Assembly (NCBI RefSeq): GCF_016598535.1
Contig: NZ_CP066779.1
Location: forward strand, 558,001-622,000
DNA length: 64,000 nucleotides
Source: Rhodococcus sp. P-2
Lineage (GTDB): Bacteria; Actinomycetota; Actinomycetes; Mycobacteriales; Mycobacteriaceae
Direction: 5' to 3'
Shown: positions 26,464-36,009 of the stretch, one piece after another
How positions within the stretch are numbered: position 1 is the stretch's first letter
Layout of the letters: each line of letters opens with the position of its first letter
Notes under the pieces: model-generated
What the model saw: only the letters and a program-made list of their open reading frames with translations
The model's database searches: none
Told to the model about the DNA's origin: nothing
Position numbers and translations under genes: made by a program

Positions 26464-27365
26464 CCGAAGTTCTTGCAGTTCAACGAGAAAACGCCACACG
26501 CCCTACCGTTGTTCGCCCCGATTCTGCGACAACGAGCCAAGCCGAGGTACAGCCTCGACGGTCCTCTCGAATGAGAGCGCTCGGCGCCCTGGTGCTCTAT
26601 CCGTTGCTCTCACTTGCAGGCGCGGTCGCAGCGTGGTCGATCGTCAGCTACCTTGTCCTCTCCCCCGAACGCCGGTTTCTCCTCCCGCCCCCGAGTCAGG
26701 TGCTGACCAAGTCGCTGCTCGACTGGAAACATCTCTCTCCCATGCTCGAAGCCCTCTCCGTGACGGCGCAGGTTGCACTGGTCGGCTTCGTCGTCGCAGT
26801 GGCAGTCGGCGTCGGAACCGGCGTGTTGATGAGCCAAGCCAAGTGGATCGAGCGGATCGTCTATCCGTACGCCGTTGTTCTGCAAGTCATTCCCATCCTT
26901 GCCATCGTGCCCCTCATCGGCCTCTGGTTCGGCTACGGCATGACCGCTCGTACTCTGGTGTGTGTTCTCATCGCAGCCTTCCCGATCATCACCAACACAC
27001 ACTTCGGTTTACAGTCGGTCGATCGCGGATTGCACGAACTCTTCACCCTCGGACGAGCGTCACGGTGGGATCGACTGGTGAAACTCGAACTGCGAGCGGC
27101 AATGCCGGCCATTCTCACCGGCATTCGCACCGCCTCCGGCCTCGTTGTGGTCGGTGCCATCATCGGCGACATGTTCTTCGCCAAAGGACAACCCGGGATC
27201 GGAACCCTGCTCGACGTCTACCGAAGCCGCCTTCAGTCCGAGGATCTGATCGCCGCGATCGTGATCGCGTCGGTGTTCGGCGTCCTCGTCTTCTCTGCCT
27301 TTGGATTCCTCTCACGTGTGCTCGTCGGCAAGTGGCACACGTCCGGCCGCAAGGACTTTAAATGA
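26460..27365 (+). CDS. ABC transporter permease (SsuC/TauC-like)
   Basis: The 301-aa product has about six membrane helices and the coupling EAA-type loop near residues 195-225 (LHELFTLGRASRWDRLVKLELRAAMPAILTG), as in binding-protein-dependent transport permeases of the nitrate/taurine group. It overlaps the ATPase upstream and the second oxygenase downstream by 4 bp each (ATGA), so transport and oxidation genes are made together. Confidence 0.92.
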   Translation: MTEVLAVQRENATRPTVVRPDSATTSQAEVQPRRSSRMRALGALVLYPLLSLAGAVAAWSIVSYLVLSPERRFLLPPPSQVLTKSLLDWKHLSPMLEALSVTAQVALVGFVVAVAVGVGTGVLMSQAKWIERIVYPYAVVLQVIPILAIVPLIGLWFGYGMTARTLVCVLIAAFPIITNTHFGLQSVDRGLHELFTLGRASRWDRLVKLELRAAMPAILTGIRTASGLVVVGAIIGDMFFAKGQPGIGTLLDVYRSRLQSEDLIAAIVIASVFGVLVFSAFGFLSRVLVGKWHTSGRKDFK

Positions 27366-28432
27366 CCCACGAAATTCCTGTCTTCGACATTCCTACGATC
27401 GATATCACCCCGTACCGCCGCGGCGAGGCAGCGGTTGCGAACGCAACCAACAGCACTGCCTGCGCGGAGGTCGCAGCCCAACTCGATCGTGCGTGCCGGG
27501 AGGTCGGATTCATACAGATTGTCGGACACAGCATTCCACGATCGGTGACCGACGGACTGGCCGACGCTCTCGACGAATTCTTTGCTCTCCCACTCACGGT
27601 GAAGAACAACTATCGCCGTCCCTCGTCCGAGAACCGTGGCTACTCACCACCGAAGTCGGAATCACTCAGCATGAGCCTGGGCGTCGCCTCTGCAAACCAG
27701 ATGAACGATTTCTACGAAGCGATAGTCGTGGGCACGCAGGTGAGCGACTATCCGGGCGTCGACCTGCCCGAGTCCAGCTACGCCGCCAACACCTGGCCCG
27801 TGGCCGCGCCCGGATTCCGACCGGCCATCGAAGAGTATTTCCGTCATGCACAGGGCTTGGCACGAATCCTGATGTGCGCCTTTACCGACGCCCTCGGATT
27901 GCAGCCCGGGTACTTCGATTCGATGCTCGACCATTCGATCGACGCGATGAAGATGAACAACTACGCACTGCCCGAAGGTGAGATCCGCATCTCCGGCGAC
28001 ATGACGGGAATGGGTGCTCACACCGACTTCGGAATTTTGACCATCCTGTGGGCAGATCAAGTCCCGGGCCTTCAAGTTCTGAGTGCCGATGGCGTATGGC
28101 ACGACGTCCAACCTGCCGACGGCGCACTCTTGATCAACCTCGGCGACGCGATGGCACGCTGGACGAACGACCGATGGCGCTCGACCGTGCACCGAGTCGA
28201 CCCACCTGTCGTTGATGGTCGAATTATCCGACGTCGCTCTGCTGCATTCTTTTTCGACGGAAACCACGACGCCGTCATCGAAGCACTGCCAGGGACTCTC
28301 GCACCGGGCGAAGTGGGATACCCGCCGATCACGATCGCTGAGAACATCGCGGCCAAAGTGGCCGGACTGAAAGGCGCGATGAAGTCCGAGGTCGACAGTC
28401 GCAGCGCTGACCGAGTGCGCGCCGCTGGATAG
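27362..28432 (+). CDS. Isopenicillin-N-synthase-family Fe(II) oxygenase, copy 2
   Basis: The 356-aa product has an N-terminal DIOX_N half (REVGFIQIVGHSIPRSV) and a 2OG-FeII_Oxy core with HxD in MGAHTDFGILTILW, distal His in RSTVHRVDPP and RxS in RRRSAAFFFDGNHDA. It is a cytosolic Fe(II)/probably 2-oxoglutarate-dependent oxidase of unknown substrate. Translationally coupled to the permease. With the oxygenase at 23246-24223 the locus encodes two different family members, suggesting two successive oxidations or two related substrates. Confidence 0.88.
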   Translation: MTHEIPVFDIPTIDITPYRRGEAAVANATNSTACAEVAAQLDRACREVGFIQIVGHSIPRSVTDGLADALDEFFALPLTVKNNYRRPSSENRGYSPPKSESLSMSLGVASANQMNDFYEAIVVGTQVSDYPGVDLPESSYAANTWPVAAPGFRPAIEEYFRHAQGLARILMCAFTDALGLQPGYFDSMLDHSIDAMKMNNYALPEGEIRISGDMTGMGAHTDFGILTILWADQVPGLQVLSADGVWHDVQPADGALLINLGDAMARWTNDRWRSTVHRVDPPVVDGRIIRRRSAAFFFDGNHDAVIEALPGTLAPGEVGYPPITIAENIAAKVAGLKGAMKSEVDSRSADRVRAAG

Positions 28433-28479
28433 CGCTCCCGGGTACGGTCGAGATCGTGCAGGATCGAAATGAGGACAAG

Positions 28480-29124
28480 ATGACCACCACCGAACGAGCT
28501 TTACTCACCGAGTCCGTGCACGAAACGCTTCGCGAACTGATCTTTTCGGGAGAGTTGGCGCCGGGGACACCACTGAGCGTTCCCGCACTGGCGAGCAAAC
28601 TCAATGTCAGTCGAACGCCGGTCCGCGAGGCCGTGCAGCAGTTGATCTACGAGGGCATCGCCGTCCACACCCGAAATGCGGGTGCAAAAGTTGATTCACT
28701 GGACGCAGAGTCGCTGCGCGCGGTCTTCGAGGTGCGTGAGGTTCTCGACGGTCTCGCGGCGTTCAACGCGACAGCCAATGCCACCCACGAAACCGTGTCA
28801 CAGTTGAACAAGATGGTGCAGGTCCAACGCGAACTTCTCGAGAGCCCGCCGGATCAGCGTCGAGATTCGAAGCTGGACCTCGAGTTCCACACCTTGATTC
28901 GTGAGACTGCGTGCAATCACCCGCTCAGTGAAGCCCTTCACCGACTGGACGGACAATCACATCTCTTCCGTTCGGACATGTGGAGCCTCGAGCTCAATCG
29001 GCGGATCGCTGTCACCGAGCACGCTCGTATAGTCGCGGCCATCGAATCGGGTGACGCCTTGGGAGCCAGAACTGCCGCGAGCGCACACGTAGCCGGGCTA
29101 CTCGTCCGAACAACCCGGACCTGA
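28480..29124 (+). CDS. GntR-family regulator with FCD domain
   Basis: The 214-aa product has a GntR winged helix (residues 5-75: LRELIFSGELAPGTPLSVPA, then LNVSRTPVREAVQQLIYEG) and an all-helical FCD ligand-binding domain with LEFHTLIRE and metal-type His residues. FadR/FCD regulators usually respond to a carboxylate or pathway intermediate. Start ATG 28480 follows SD gagga; a GTG at 28456 is possible. It lies 47 bp after the second oxygenase gene and is the likely local regulator of the transporter/oxygenase/aminohydrolase locus. Confidence 0.88.
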   Translation: MTTTERALLTESVHETLRELIFSGELAPGTPLSVPALASKLNVSRTPVREAVQQLIYEGIAVHTRNAGAKVDSLDAESLRAVFEVREVLDGLAAFNATANATHETVSQLNKMVQVQRELLESPPDQRRDSKLDLEFHTLIRETACNHPLSEALHRLDGQSHLFRSDMWSLELNRRIAVTEHARIVAAIESGDALGARTAASAHVAGLLVRTTRT

Positions 29125-29128
29125 AGCC

Positions 29129-29905
29129 TCACCGAAATGACGGGAACAACGTGTCCGGCCAGGCGATGTCGCCGTCGCTCTCGTCCACGAACGAACCGAC
29201 ACAGTCGCGTCCCAGCGCACTGATCGTTCCCGAGAGCACCTCTGGATGCTCGAGTTCGGCGAGGTGGTCTGCTCCGGTTCCGGCACCGGGAACGCCATCG
29301 ATGTACACCCGGCACTGGCCCCCGTCCAACCGACCGTCCGCCCACTCACCCGAGCCCTGTACCACCGAATAGTAGGCGGAACCAGGAGTGTCCTCACCTG
29401 AGTTCAGCTTGGTCAGAACCTCGGAGAACATGCAGGTGTCGTAGCCGTCGGCAGGGCCTTGCACGCAGCCACCGGGGCTGCCGTATTGCGGCGCTCCGAT
29501 TGCGACCAATGAATCCACGGTGTCGGAGCCACCGAGGAACTTCGCGTAGTACCGGGCACTCAGTCCGCCGGCGCTGTGCGCGACCACGCCGACATATGTG
29601 GCGTCAGCGGCGTAGGTACGAATCGCCTCGGCCATCAGTTCGGCATCTGCGGCAATCGTTTTGCCGGGAGCATCGACGAAGTGCGTCTCGTAGCCCGCAT
29701 CCTTCAGTGCCCCGTCGAGGGCGCGGTAAGGCGCCTGATGTGCCTCGCCTGAGCTGTACAGCTGCTGGCCCGGAACGATGAAGACCACGCGTTTCCCTGT
29801 CGCGCCCCCTCCACCGGCGGTGGCAATGCCACCAGAGAGCACCAACGCAGCCGTCACGAGGAAAGCGGTCACTGCCGAAGACACGGGCACCGTCGAAAAT
29901 CGCAC
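29129..29905 (-). CDS. Secreted alpha/beta-hydrolase, lipase-like
   Basis: The 258-aa product has a signal peptide (hydrophobic Val/Ala run, cleavage near GIATA) and a class-2-lipase-like alpha/beta-hydrolase fold: oxyanion region VVFIVPGQQ and nucleophile Ser in VVAHSAGGLSARYY (A-H-S-A-G). Late His in AGTGADHLAELEHPEV fits the triad, and Cys residues suggest disulphides. Likely an exported esterase or lipase; substrate unknown. Start GTG. Convergent with the GntR gene, 4 bp apart. Confidence 0.78.
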   Translation of the reverse strand: MRFSTVPVSSAVTAFLVTAALVLSGGIATAGGGGATGKRVVFIVPGQQLYSSGEAHQAPYRALDGALKDAGYETHFVDAPGKTIAADAELMAEAIRTYAADATYVGVVAHSAGGLSARYYAKFLGGSDTVDSLVAIGAPQYGSPGGCVQGPADGYDTCMFSEVLTKLNSGEDTPGSAYYSVVQGSGEWADGRLDGGQCRVYIDGVPGAGTGADHLAELEHPEVLSGTISALGRDCVGSFVDESDGDIAWPDTLFPSFR

Positions 29906-29933
29906 GTCGCAACCCTACGACGGACGCACGCAA

Positions 29934-29974
29934 AAAAGGACCGCCGCACTGGAATCCAGTGCGGCGGTCCTTTT
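29934..29974. terminator. Strong intrinsic terminator, bidirectional
   Basis: A ~19-bp stem (AAAAGGACCGCCGCACTGG with its complement) around a 3-nt loop, with A-run on one side and TTTT on the other. On the minus strand it ends the initiator tRNA transcript. Confidence 0.88.
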
Positions 29975-29978
29975 CTAG

Positions 29979-30052
29979 TAGCGGGGACAGGATTTGAACC
30001 TGCGACCTCTGGGTTATGAGCCCAGCGAGCTACCGAGCTGCTCCACCCCGCG
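29979..30052 (-). tRNA. Initiator tRNA-Met (anticodon CAU)
   Basis: The minus strand folds as a 74-nt tRNA: acceptor CGCGGGG/CCCCGC with an unpaired first base (C1-U72), anticodon loop CTCATAA, and three G-C pairs (GGG/CCC) below the anticodon loop, the initiator hallmarks. T-arm GGTTCAAATCC. CCA is not encoded. A strong terminator follows directly. Confidence 0.95.
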
Positions 30053-30167
30053 ATGCATGGACAAAGTTACACGAGCAGATGAACGGAACGCAAATCGCCT
30101 GCGCTGGAGCGAAATACACGCCTGAAAGTCACAAATTCGAGTGACTGGGTTCACAAAATACTCGTGA

Positions 30168-31055
<888 letters not shown>

Positions 31056-31086
31056 TTCAGCTCGCACAGCTTCACCTGAGCACCCA

Positions 31087-31122
31087 AGAAGGCCCACCAT
31101 CCGATCGGATGGTGGGCCTTCT
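31087..31122. terminator. Bidirectional terminator between convergent genes
   Basis: A perfect 16-bp inverted repeat (31087-31102 with 31107-31122) around GATC; the whole 36 bp is self-complementary. It separates the convergent rpf and UPF0182 genes. Confidence 0.88.
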
Positions 31123-31144
31123 CTTGTTCACGAACTGACTCCGC

Positions 31145-34066
31145 TTACCTCGGCAGCGCCTGGTACGCGTCGACAGCCTTCTGCAGGCGGTCGAGCGCAG
31201 CACCGTAGCTGGTGAAGTCACCGCTCTGTTGCGCCGACTTCAATGCCGCCATTGCCGAATTGACCTCGGCCAGCGCCTTCGATACGTCATCCGAAGAAGC
31301 CGGCGGGGCCGGCGCCGTCGGAGTTGTCGGCGTTTCCGGTTGCGCTCCGGTATCCGGATCGGGTGCCGGCTGGGTGACCGTCGCTGCCGAACCTGCGCCC
31401 GGCCAAATCTGACTGATCGCCTCGGAGACGGTCGGTGCATAACCGATCCGAATGCCGTTGGTGTCGCTGAAGCTCACCAGCACACGCGCCAACTGAGGGA
31501 ACGCGTTCTGCGAGTTTCGCTGCGAGTACAAGGGCTCGACGTAGAGGATTCCGCCCTCGGCGATCGGCAGAGTCAGCAAGTTTCCGTACTGAATCTTGTT
31601 CGACTGCTTGAGCAGTGACACTTCCGAAGCAACACGCGAATCCGACGTCATCGCAGACTGAGCCTGCTGTGGACCCTGAGTCTGCGTATCGGTCGGCAAC
31701 TGAAGCACCGTGAACTTGCCGTAGTTCTCCTTGTCGTTCGCCACGGAGATGTAGGCCGACAGCAACTCACGACTGAACCCGACCATCGGACTGGTCAGAC
31801 GGAAATCCGCCTTCGCGGTGTCCTTGTCGCCCACCAGCACGTAGTACGGCGGCTGGTTGGCCGACGTGTCGATCGTCGGATCGCTCGGAACCGACCAGAA
31901 CGCGTTGTTGGTGAAGAACTCACTCGGATCGTCGACGTGGTACTTCGCGAGCATCTCTCGCTGAACCTTGAACATGTCTTCCGGGTAGCGGAAGTGCGCC
32001 TGCAGGTCGTCCGAGATTTCACTCTTCGGCTTGACGGTGTTCGGGAAGACCCCCATCCACGCCTTCAGAACCGGATCCTGCTCGTCGACCTGATACAGCG
32101 TGACGGTGCCGTCGTAGGCGTCGACCGTAGCCTTCACGGAGTTACGGATGTAGGAGAACTCCTGACGCGGAATGAGGCGCCCGGTCGTCTGGTCGATACT
32201 GTCCTCGACCAACCCGTCGAGCGAACTGCGCTGCGCGTACGGGTAGTCCTGGGCAGTGGTGTAGCCGTCGATGATCCACTGCATCTTGCCGTCGACCACT
32301 GCGGGGTAGGCAGCGCCGTCGGTCGTCAGCCAAGGCGCGACCTCCTCGACCCTTTCCTTCGGATCACGCTTGAAGATGATCTTGGAGTTCGAGCCGATTG
32401 CACTCGAGAACAGGATGTTGCGCTCGGTGTACTTCGCCGCGAATGCAAGACGGTTGAACCAGTTGCCGATCGAAACGCCACCCGAACCCGTGTAGGTGTA
32501 CTTCGAGGTGTCGGTGTCGTACTCACGCGGTCCCTCGCCGTCGACGGAACCGACGATCGAGTAATCGGCGTCCGACTGGCTGATCACCTCGCCGTAGTAC
32601 GAACGCGGATTGTCCACCTTGAGATTCTCGTTCTCGGGTGTGGTCGTCAGGTCACTGACCGAGTAGATCGGGTAGCCACCGGTGTTGTTCTGGCTGTCGC
32701 CCTGTACGGCCGTGACTTCGTTTGCCTGGGCCGCGACGAAACCGTTGCCGTGCGTGTAGACCGTGTGCTTGTTGATCCAGTCCGTCTGGTTGCCGGAAAG
32801 GTTGTTCGGCGACAGCTCGCGCGCTGCGACAACGAAGTCGCGCAACTGGCCGTCTTGTTCGTAACGGTCGACGTTGAGCGTCTGCGGGAACCCGTAGAAG
32901 TTCTTGAGCTGACGCTGAGCTGTGAACGTCGGCGACAGAATGGTCGGATCCAACAAGCGGGTGTTCGCGATCGTGGTCCGGTCGGCCGGAACATCCTGGG
33001 GCTGCTTGGTGCCAACTCCCGGATAGTCGACGTAGTCGACGTTTTCTTCGGTGATCCCGTACGCCTGACGAGTGGCTTCGATGTTCCGCTCGATGTACGT
33101 GCTCTCCTTCTGCGCCGCATTGGGCTTGACGGAGAACTGCTCGACGATCATCGGGTAGACCGCACCGACCAGCACCGACGAAAGAACCAGGAGAGCGACC
33201 GCCATGGCCGGTATCCGAAGATCCCGCGTGAAGATCGACGCGAAGAACGCCAAGGCGCAGATGACTGCGATGGACAACAGGATGAGCTTCGCCGGCAGCA
33301 CCGCGTTGATATCAGTGAAGCCCGGACCGGTGAACGTCGGTTCCTTACGACTGCTCGACATCAACGAGTACCGATCGAACCAGTACGCAACCGCCTTGAG
33401 GAGCACGAAGGTTCCAGCGATCACAGCGAGTTGAATACGAGCGGCAGTGGTGAATGTTCCAGCGCGCCCGGCCAATTTGATTCCACCGAAAACGTAGTGG
33501 GTGATCAGGTTTGCCACGAAGGCCAGCAGGATCGAGACGAACAACCAGTTCAACACGAAACGGTAGAACGGCAGATCGAACGTGTAGAAGCTGACGTCCA
33601 TGTTGAACTGCGGATCGGTGATGCCGAACGGTTGGCCGTTGAGGAACAACTGGATGGTGACCCAGTTTGCCTGCGCGATGAGACCGGACAGGATGCCGAT
33701 CGCCACCGGAATGATCACGCCGAACAGTCGAAGTCGCGACATCACGGTGGTGCGGTAGCGCGCGATCGGATCATTGGGTCCGGAGACCGGGACGAACACC
33801 GGCCGCGCGCGGTACGCGAGAAGCATCGCGAGCCACACGATGGCTCCGACGACAATTCCGACGACAAGGAAGAGAACGAATCGCGTCAGCAGAACCTTGG
33901 TGAACACACCACGGAAGCCGACTTCACCGAACCACAACCAGTCCGTGTACATGCCGATCAGTCGCGGCCCCACGAGCAGCAAGGCCGCCACTACGACAGC
34001 CACCACCAACAAGATTCGACTGCGTCTGGACAGAGAGGGTAAACCTGCGGGGGGCCGCATGCCCAC
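31145..34066 (-). CDS. UPF0182 family large membrane protein
   Basis: The 973-aa product has about seven N-terminal membrane helices (first at RRSRILLVVAVVVAALLLVG; TDWLWFGEVGFRGVFT is a family hallmark), then a large (about 650-residue) presumably extracellular domain and a Pro/Thr-rich segment before the C-terminus. It matches the UPF0182/COG1615 family (recalled homologue Rv3193c) of unknown function. Start GTG 34066 (VGMRPPAGLPSLSRR) matches the usual N-terminus; the frame stays open upstream to 34174. Divergent from the PPA1309 gene. Confidence 0.9.
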   Translation of the reverse strand: MGMRPPAGLPSLSRRSRILLVVAVVVAALLLVGPRLIGMYTDWLWFGEVGFRGVFTKVLLTRFVLFLVVGIVVGAIVWLAMLLAYRARPVFVPVSGPNDPIARYRTTVMSRLRLFGVIIPVAIGILSGLIAQANWVTIQLFLNGQPFGITDPQFNMDVSFYTFDLPFYRFVLNWLFVSILLAFVANLITHYVFGGIKLAGRAGTFTTAARIQLAVIAGTFVLLKAVAYWFDRYSLMSSSRKEPTFTGPGFTDINAVLPAKLILLSIAVICALAFFASIFTRDLRIPAMAVALLVLSSVLVGAVYPMIVEQFSVKPNAAQKESTYIERNIEATRQAYGITEENVDYVDYPGVGTKQPQDVPADRTTIANTRLLDPTILSPTFTAQRQLKNFYGFPQTLNVDRYEQDGQLRDFVVAARELSPNNLSGNQTDWINKHTVYTHGNGFVAAQANEVTAVQGDSQNNTGGYPIYSVSDLTTTPENENLKVDNPRSYYGEVISQSDADYSIVGSVDGEGPREYDTDTSKYTYTGSGGVSIGNWFNRLAFAAKYTERNILFSSAIGSNSKIIFKRDPKERVEEVAPWLTTDGAAYPAVVDGKMQWIIDGYTTAQDYPYAQRSSLDGLVEDSIDQTTGRLIPRQEFSYIRNSVKATVDAYDGTVTLYQVDEQDPVLKAWMGVFPNTVKPKSEISDDLQAHFRYPEDMFKVQREMLAKYHVDDPSEFFTNNAFWSVPSDPTIDTSANQPPYYVLVGDKDTAKADFRLTSPMVGFSRELLSAYISVANDKENYGKFTVLQLPTDTQTQGPQQAQSAMTSDSRVASEVSLLKQSNKIQYGNLLTLPIAEGGILYVEPLYSQRNSQNAFPQLARVLVSFSDTNGIRIGYAPTVSEAISQIWPGAGSAATVTQPAPDPDTGAQPETPTTPTAPAPPASSDDVSKALAEVNSAMAALKSAQQSGDFTSYGAALDRLQKAVDAYQALPR

Positions 34067-34234
34067 GTGCCACGCTCCAAGATTTGGCGACGCCGTGGCG
34101 TCGCAACCGATTGCATCGATCACTGCGGCCACGCCCGAGTGGACTTGGCCGTTTCCGACCACTCTACGTAACAACGGTCACGGGTTGACAACACGGAGAG
34201 CGGGGACCCGGACAGAAGGTGGGAGGATGAACGT

Positions 34235-34837
34235 GTGAGTGAAGAGAATATGAGCAGATCACCGAGTGCCCTCGCCCGGTGCGTTCATGAAGTTGTCGAC
34301 CACATCGACGCCGAAGGCTGGGATCAACCGCCGAAGCTGTACGCGTTGGTGCCCACCGAGATGCTCGCCGCGGCCGAGCCCGGACTGCTCGACCAACTCG
34401 CCGAGGGCGCCGAATACACACCGATCGAACAGGAATCGCTTCCCGAGGACATCATCGGCGGTTCTCGCGCACTCGACGAGTTTCTGGCTACGACGCATTG
34501 GCCCGAGTCGGTGCAGGGCTGCATCCTGGTGCAGGAGATCGTCGTCCTGCCGCCCGAGGCGGAATCGGATCTCGATCACGCGACAGCGCCGGTGTTGACC
34601 GATCAGCACGCGGCGGACGAGGTCGCTCGACTGACTGCCAACGCGCATCCCGATCGACGCGAAGCGCGACTGTTCGTCGGCGTGCTGCGTGACGGTCCTT
34701 CGCTGTCGCTTCTACAGATGCGTCCCGACGAGGATGCGGATCCGTACGGCGACTTGGAACTGCTCACCTACGACGGTCTTGCACCTCACCTCGTGCACGC
34801 GCTGTACGCGACGCTCGACGAGGTCGAAGAAGACTGA
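34235..34837 (+). CDS. PPA1309 family protein
   Basis: The 200-aa acidic, soluble product resembles the actinobacterial PPA1309 family (LARCVHEVVDHIDAEGWDQP at the N-terminus, VQGCILVQEIVVLPPEAE in the middle, then REARLFVGVLRDGPSLSLLQ). Function unknown; no catalytic motif seen. Start GTG 34235 follows SD gggagg; an ATG six codons later is possible. Convergent with the PDZ-protease gene. Confidence 0.8.
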   Translation: MSEENMSRSPSALARCVHEVVDHIDAEGWDQPPKLYALVPTEMLAAAEPGLLDQLAEGAEYTPIEQESLPEDIIGGSRALDEFLATTHWPESVQGCILVQEIVVLPPEAESDLDHATAPVLTDQHAADEVARLTANAHPDRREARLFVGVLRDGPSLSLLQMRPDEDADPYGDLELLTYDGLAPHLVHALYATLDEVEED

Positions 34838-34863
34838 CGGACTCTCTCTTCTGCAAACAGCTT

Positions 34864-35886
34864 TCAGCAGCGGGGTGCGTCGCCGCCCGTGTTGAGACTC
34901 TCGAGTGAGTCCACTGCGCCGGGCAGGTTGTCGACCTTGACGAGCCGAAGCCCGTCCGGCGCATTCTGTTTCGCCTCGTCACAGTTCTGGGCCGGCACGA
35001 GGAAGGTCTCCGCACCGGCTTCGGAGGCGGCGATCAACTTGTACCGAATGCCGCCGATCGGACCGACTTCGCCGGCGGAGTCGATGGTGCCCGTCCCGGC
35101 CACGAACTTTCCGCCGTTGAGCTCCCCCGGAGTCAGCTTGTCGACCAAGGCGAGTGTGAACATCAGTCCGGCAGAGGGACCGCCGATGTCGGCGAGATTG
35201 AACTGCACGGTGAAGGGAACGTCCGGGACCTCGTTCGGCGTGACGCCGAGGTAACCCGATTCGGGCTTGTTGGGCCGCGCCCCGACCGTGACCGGCACAA
35301 CGGTCTCCACACCCTCACGAAGGACAGTGACGTCGATCGCGGTGCCGGGCGCGATCTCACCGACCGTGTCCTGAACGCCGGTGATGGTGGTTACCGGAGT
35401 GTCGCCGATCTTGACCAGGACGTCGCCCTCTTGCAGGGCACCCGCAGCGGGGCCGTCCGGAGTCACCTTGGACACAGTGAGTGCCACCGGCTTGCCGAGA
35501 AAGTGCAGTGCAGCCAACTCGGCGCTGTCCTCGGACTGCTGGAAATCGGCGGTGTTGGCCTGCTGGATCTCTTCCTTCGACTTCTCGGGCGGATAGATCT
35601 CCGAGCGTGGGACGAGTCCGTTGCTGCCACTCGCCCACAGCCCGAACGCTTCGAAGATGTTGAGGCCGTCGCGAACCGACACCGTTGTCATGTTGAGGTT
35701 GCCGTCGGTGGGATCGACCTCGGTCCCCTGGATGTCGACGACGGGCTTACCGTCGACGTCGCCGAGCGTGTTGAAGGTGGGGCCCGGACCGAGTGCGACA
35801 TAAGGAACAGTGACCATTGTTCCGACGACTCCCAACACGACGATGGGTGCGAGTGCGGCCAAGAGCGTCACTATCCGTCGATTCAC
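34864..35886 (-). CDS. Membrane-anchored PDZ-domain Lon-type (S16) serine protease
   Basis: The 340-aa product has an N-terminal membrane anchor (IVTLLAALAPIVVLGVVGTM), a PDZ domain (about 130-200: KVTPDGPAAGALQEGDVLVK) and a C-terminal Lon S16 domain with the Ser of GGPSAGLMFTLALVD and the Lys of GGIRYKLIAASEAGA forming the Ser-Lys dyad. It probably degrades or processes proteins outside the membrane, as in the YlbL family; recalled homologue Rv3194c has the same length. Start GTG 35886 (VNRRIVTLL); the frame is open far upstream but overlaps the divergent gene. Confidence 0.9.
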   Translation of the reverse strand: MNRRIVTLLAALAPIVVLGVVGTMVTVPYVALGPGPTFNTLGDVDGKPVVDIQGTEVDPTDGNLNMTTVSVRDGLNIFEAFGLWASGSNGLVPRSEIYPPEKSKEEIQQANTADFQQSEDSAELAALHFLGKPVALTVSKVTPDGPAAGALQEGDVLVKIGDTPVTTITGVQDTVGEIAPGTAIDVTVLREGVETVVPVTVGARPNKPESGYLGVTPNEVPDVPFTVQFNLADIGGPSAGLMFTLALVDKLTPGELNGGKFVAGTGTIDSAGEVGPIGGIRYKLIAASEAGAETFLVPAQNCDEAKQNAPDGLRLVKVDNLPGAVDSLESLNTGGDAPRC

Positions 35887-36009
35887 CTGATCCAGAGTAA
35901 AGCGCGACGGCACCGGAGCACCGATCGCACCGCCTGAGCGCCGCGCGTGTTCGCCGTCAGCGTGACTCGGAGGGCGACTCCGACCGCTCGAGCCTTGTAC
36001 CGTTGAGGT

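Noticed and set aside
31937-34042. A 701-codon open frame opposite the UPF0182 gene
   Set aside because: High-GC antisense shadow: Arg/Val-rich composition, no domain, fully inside a confident gene.
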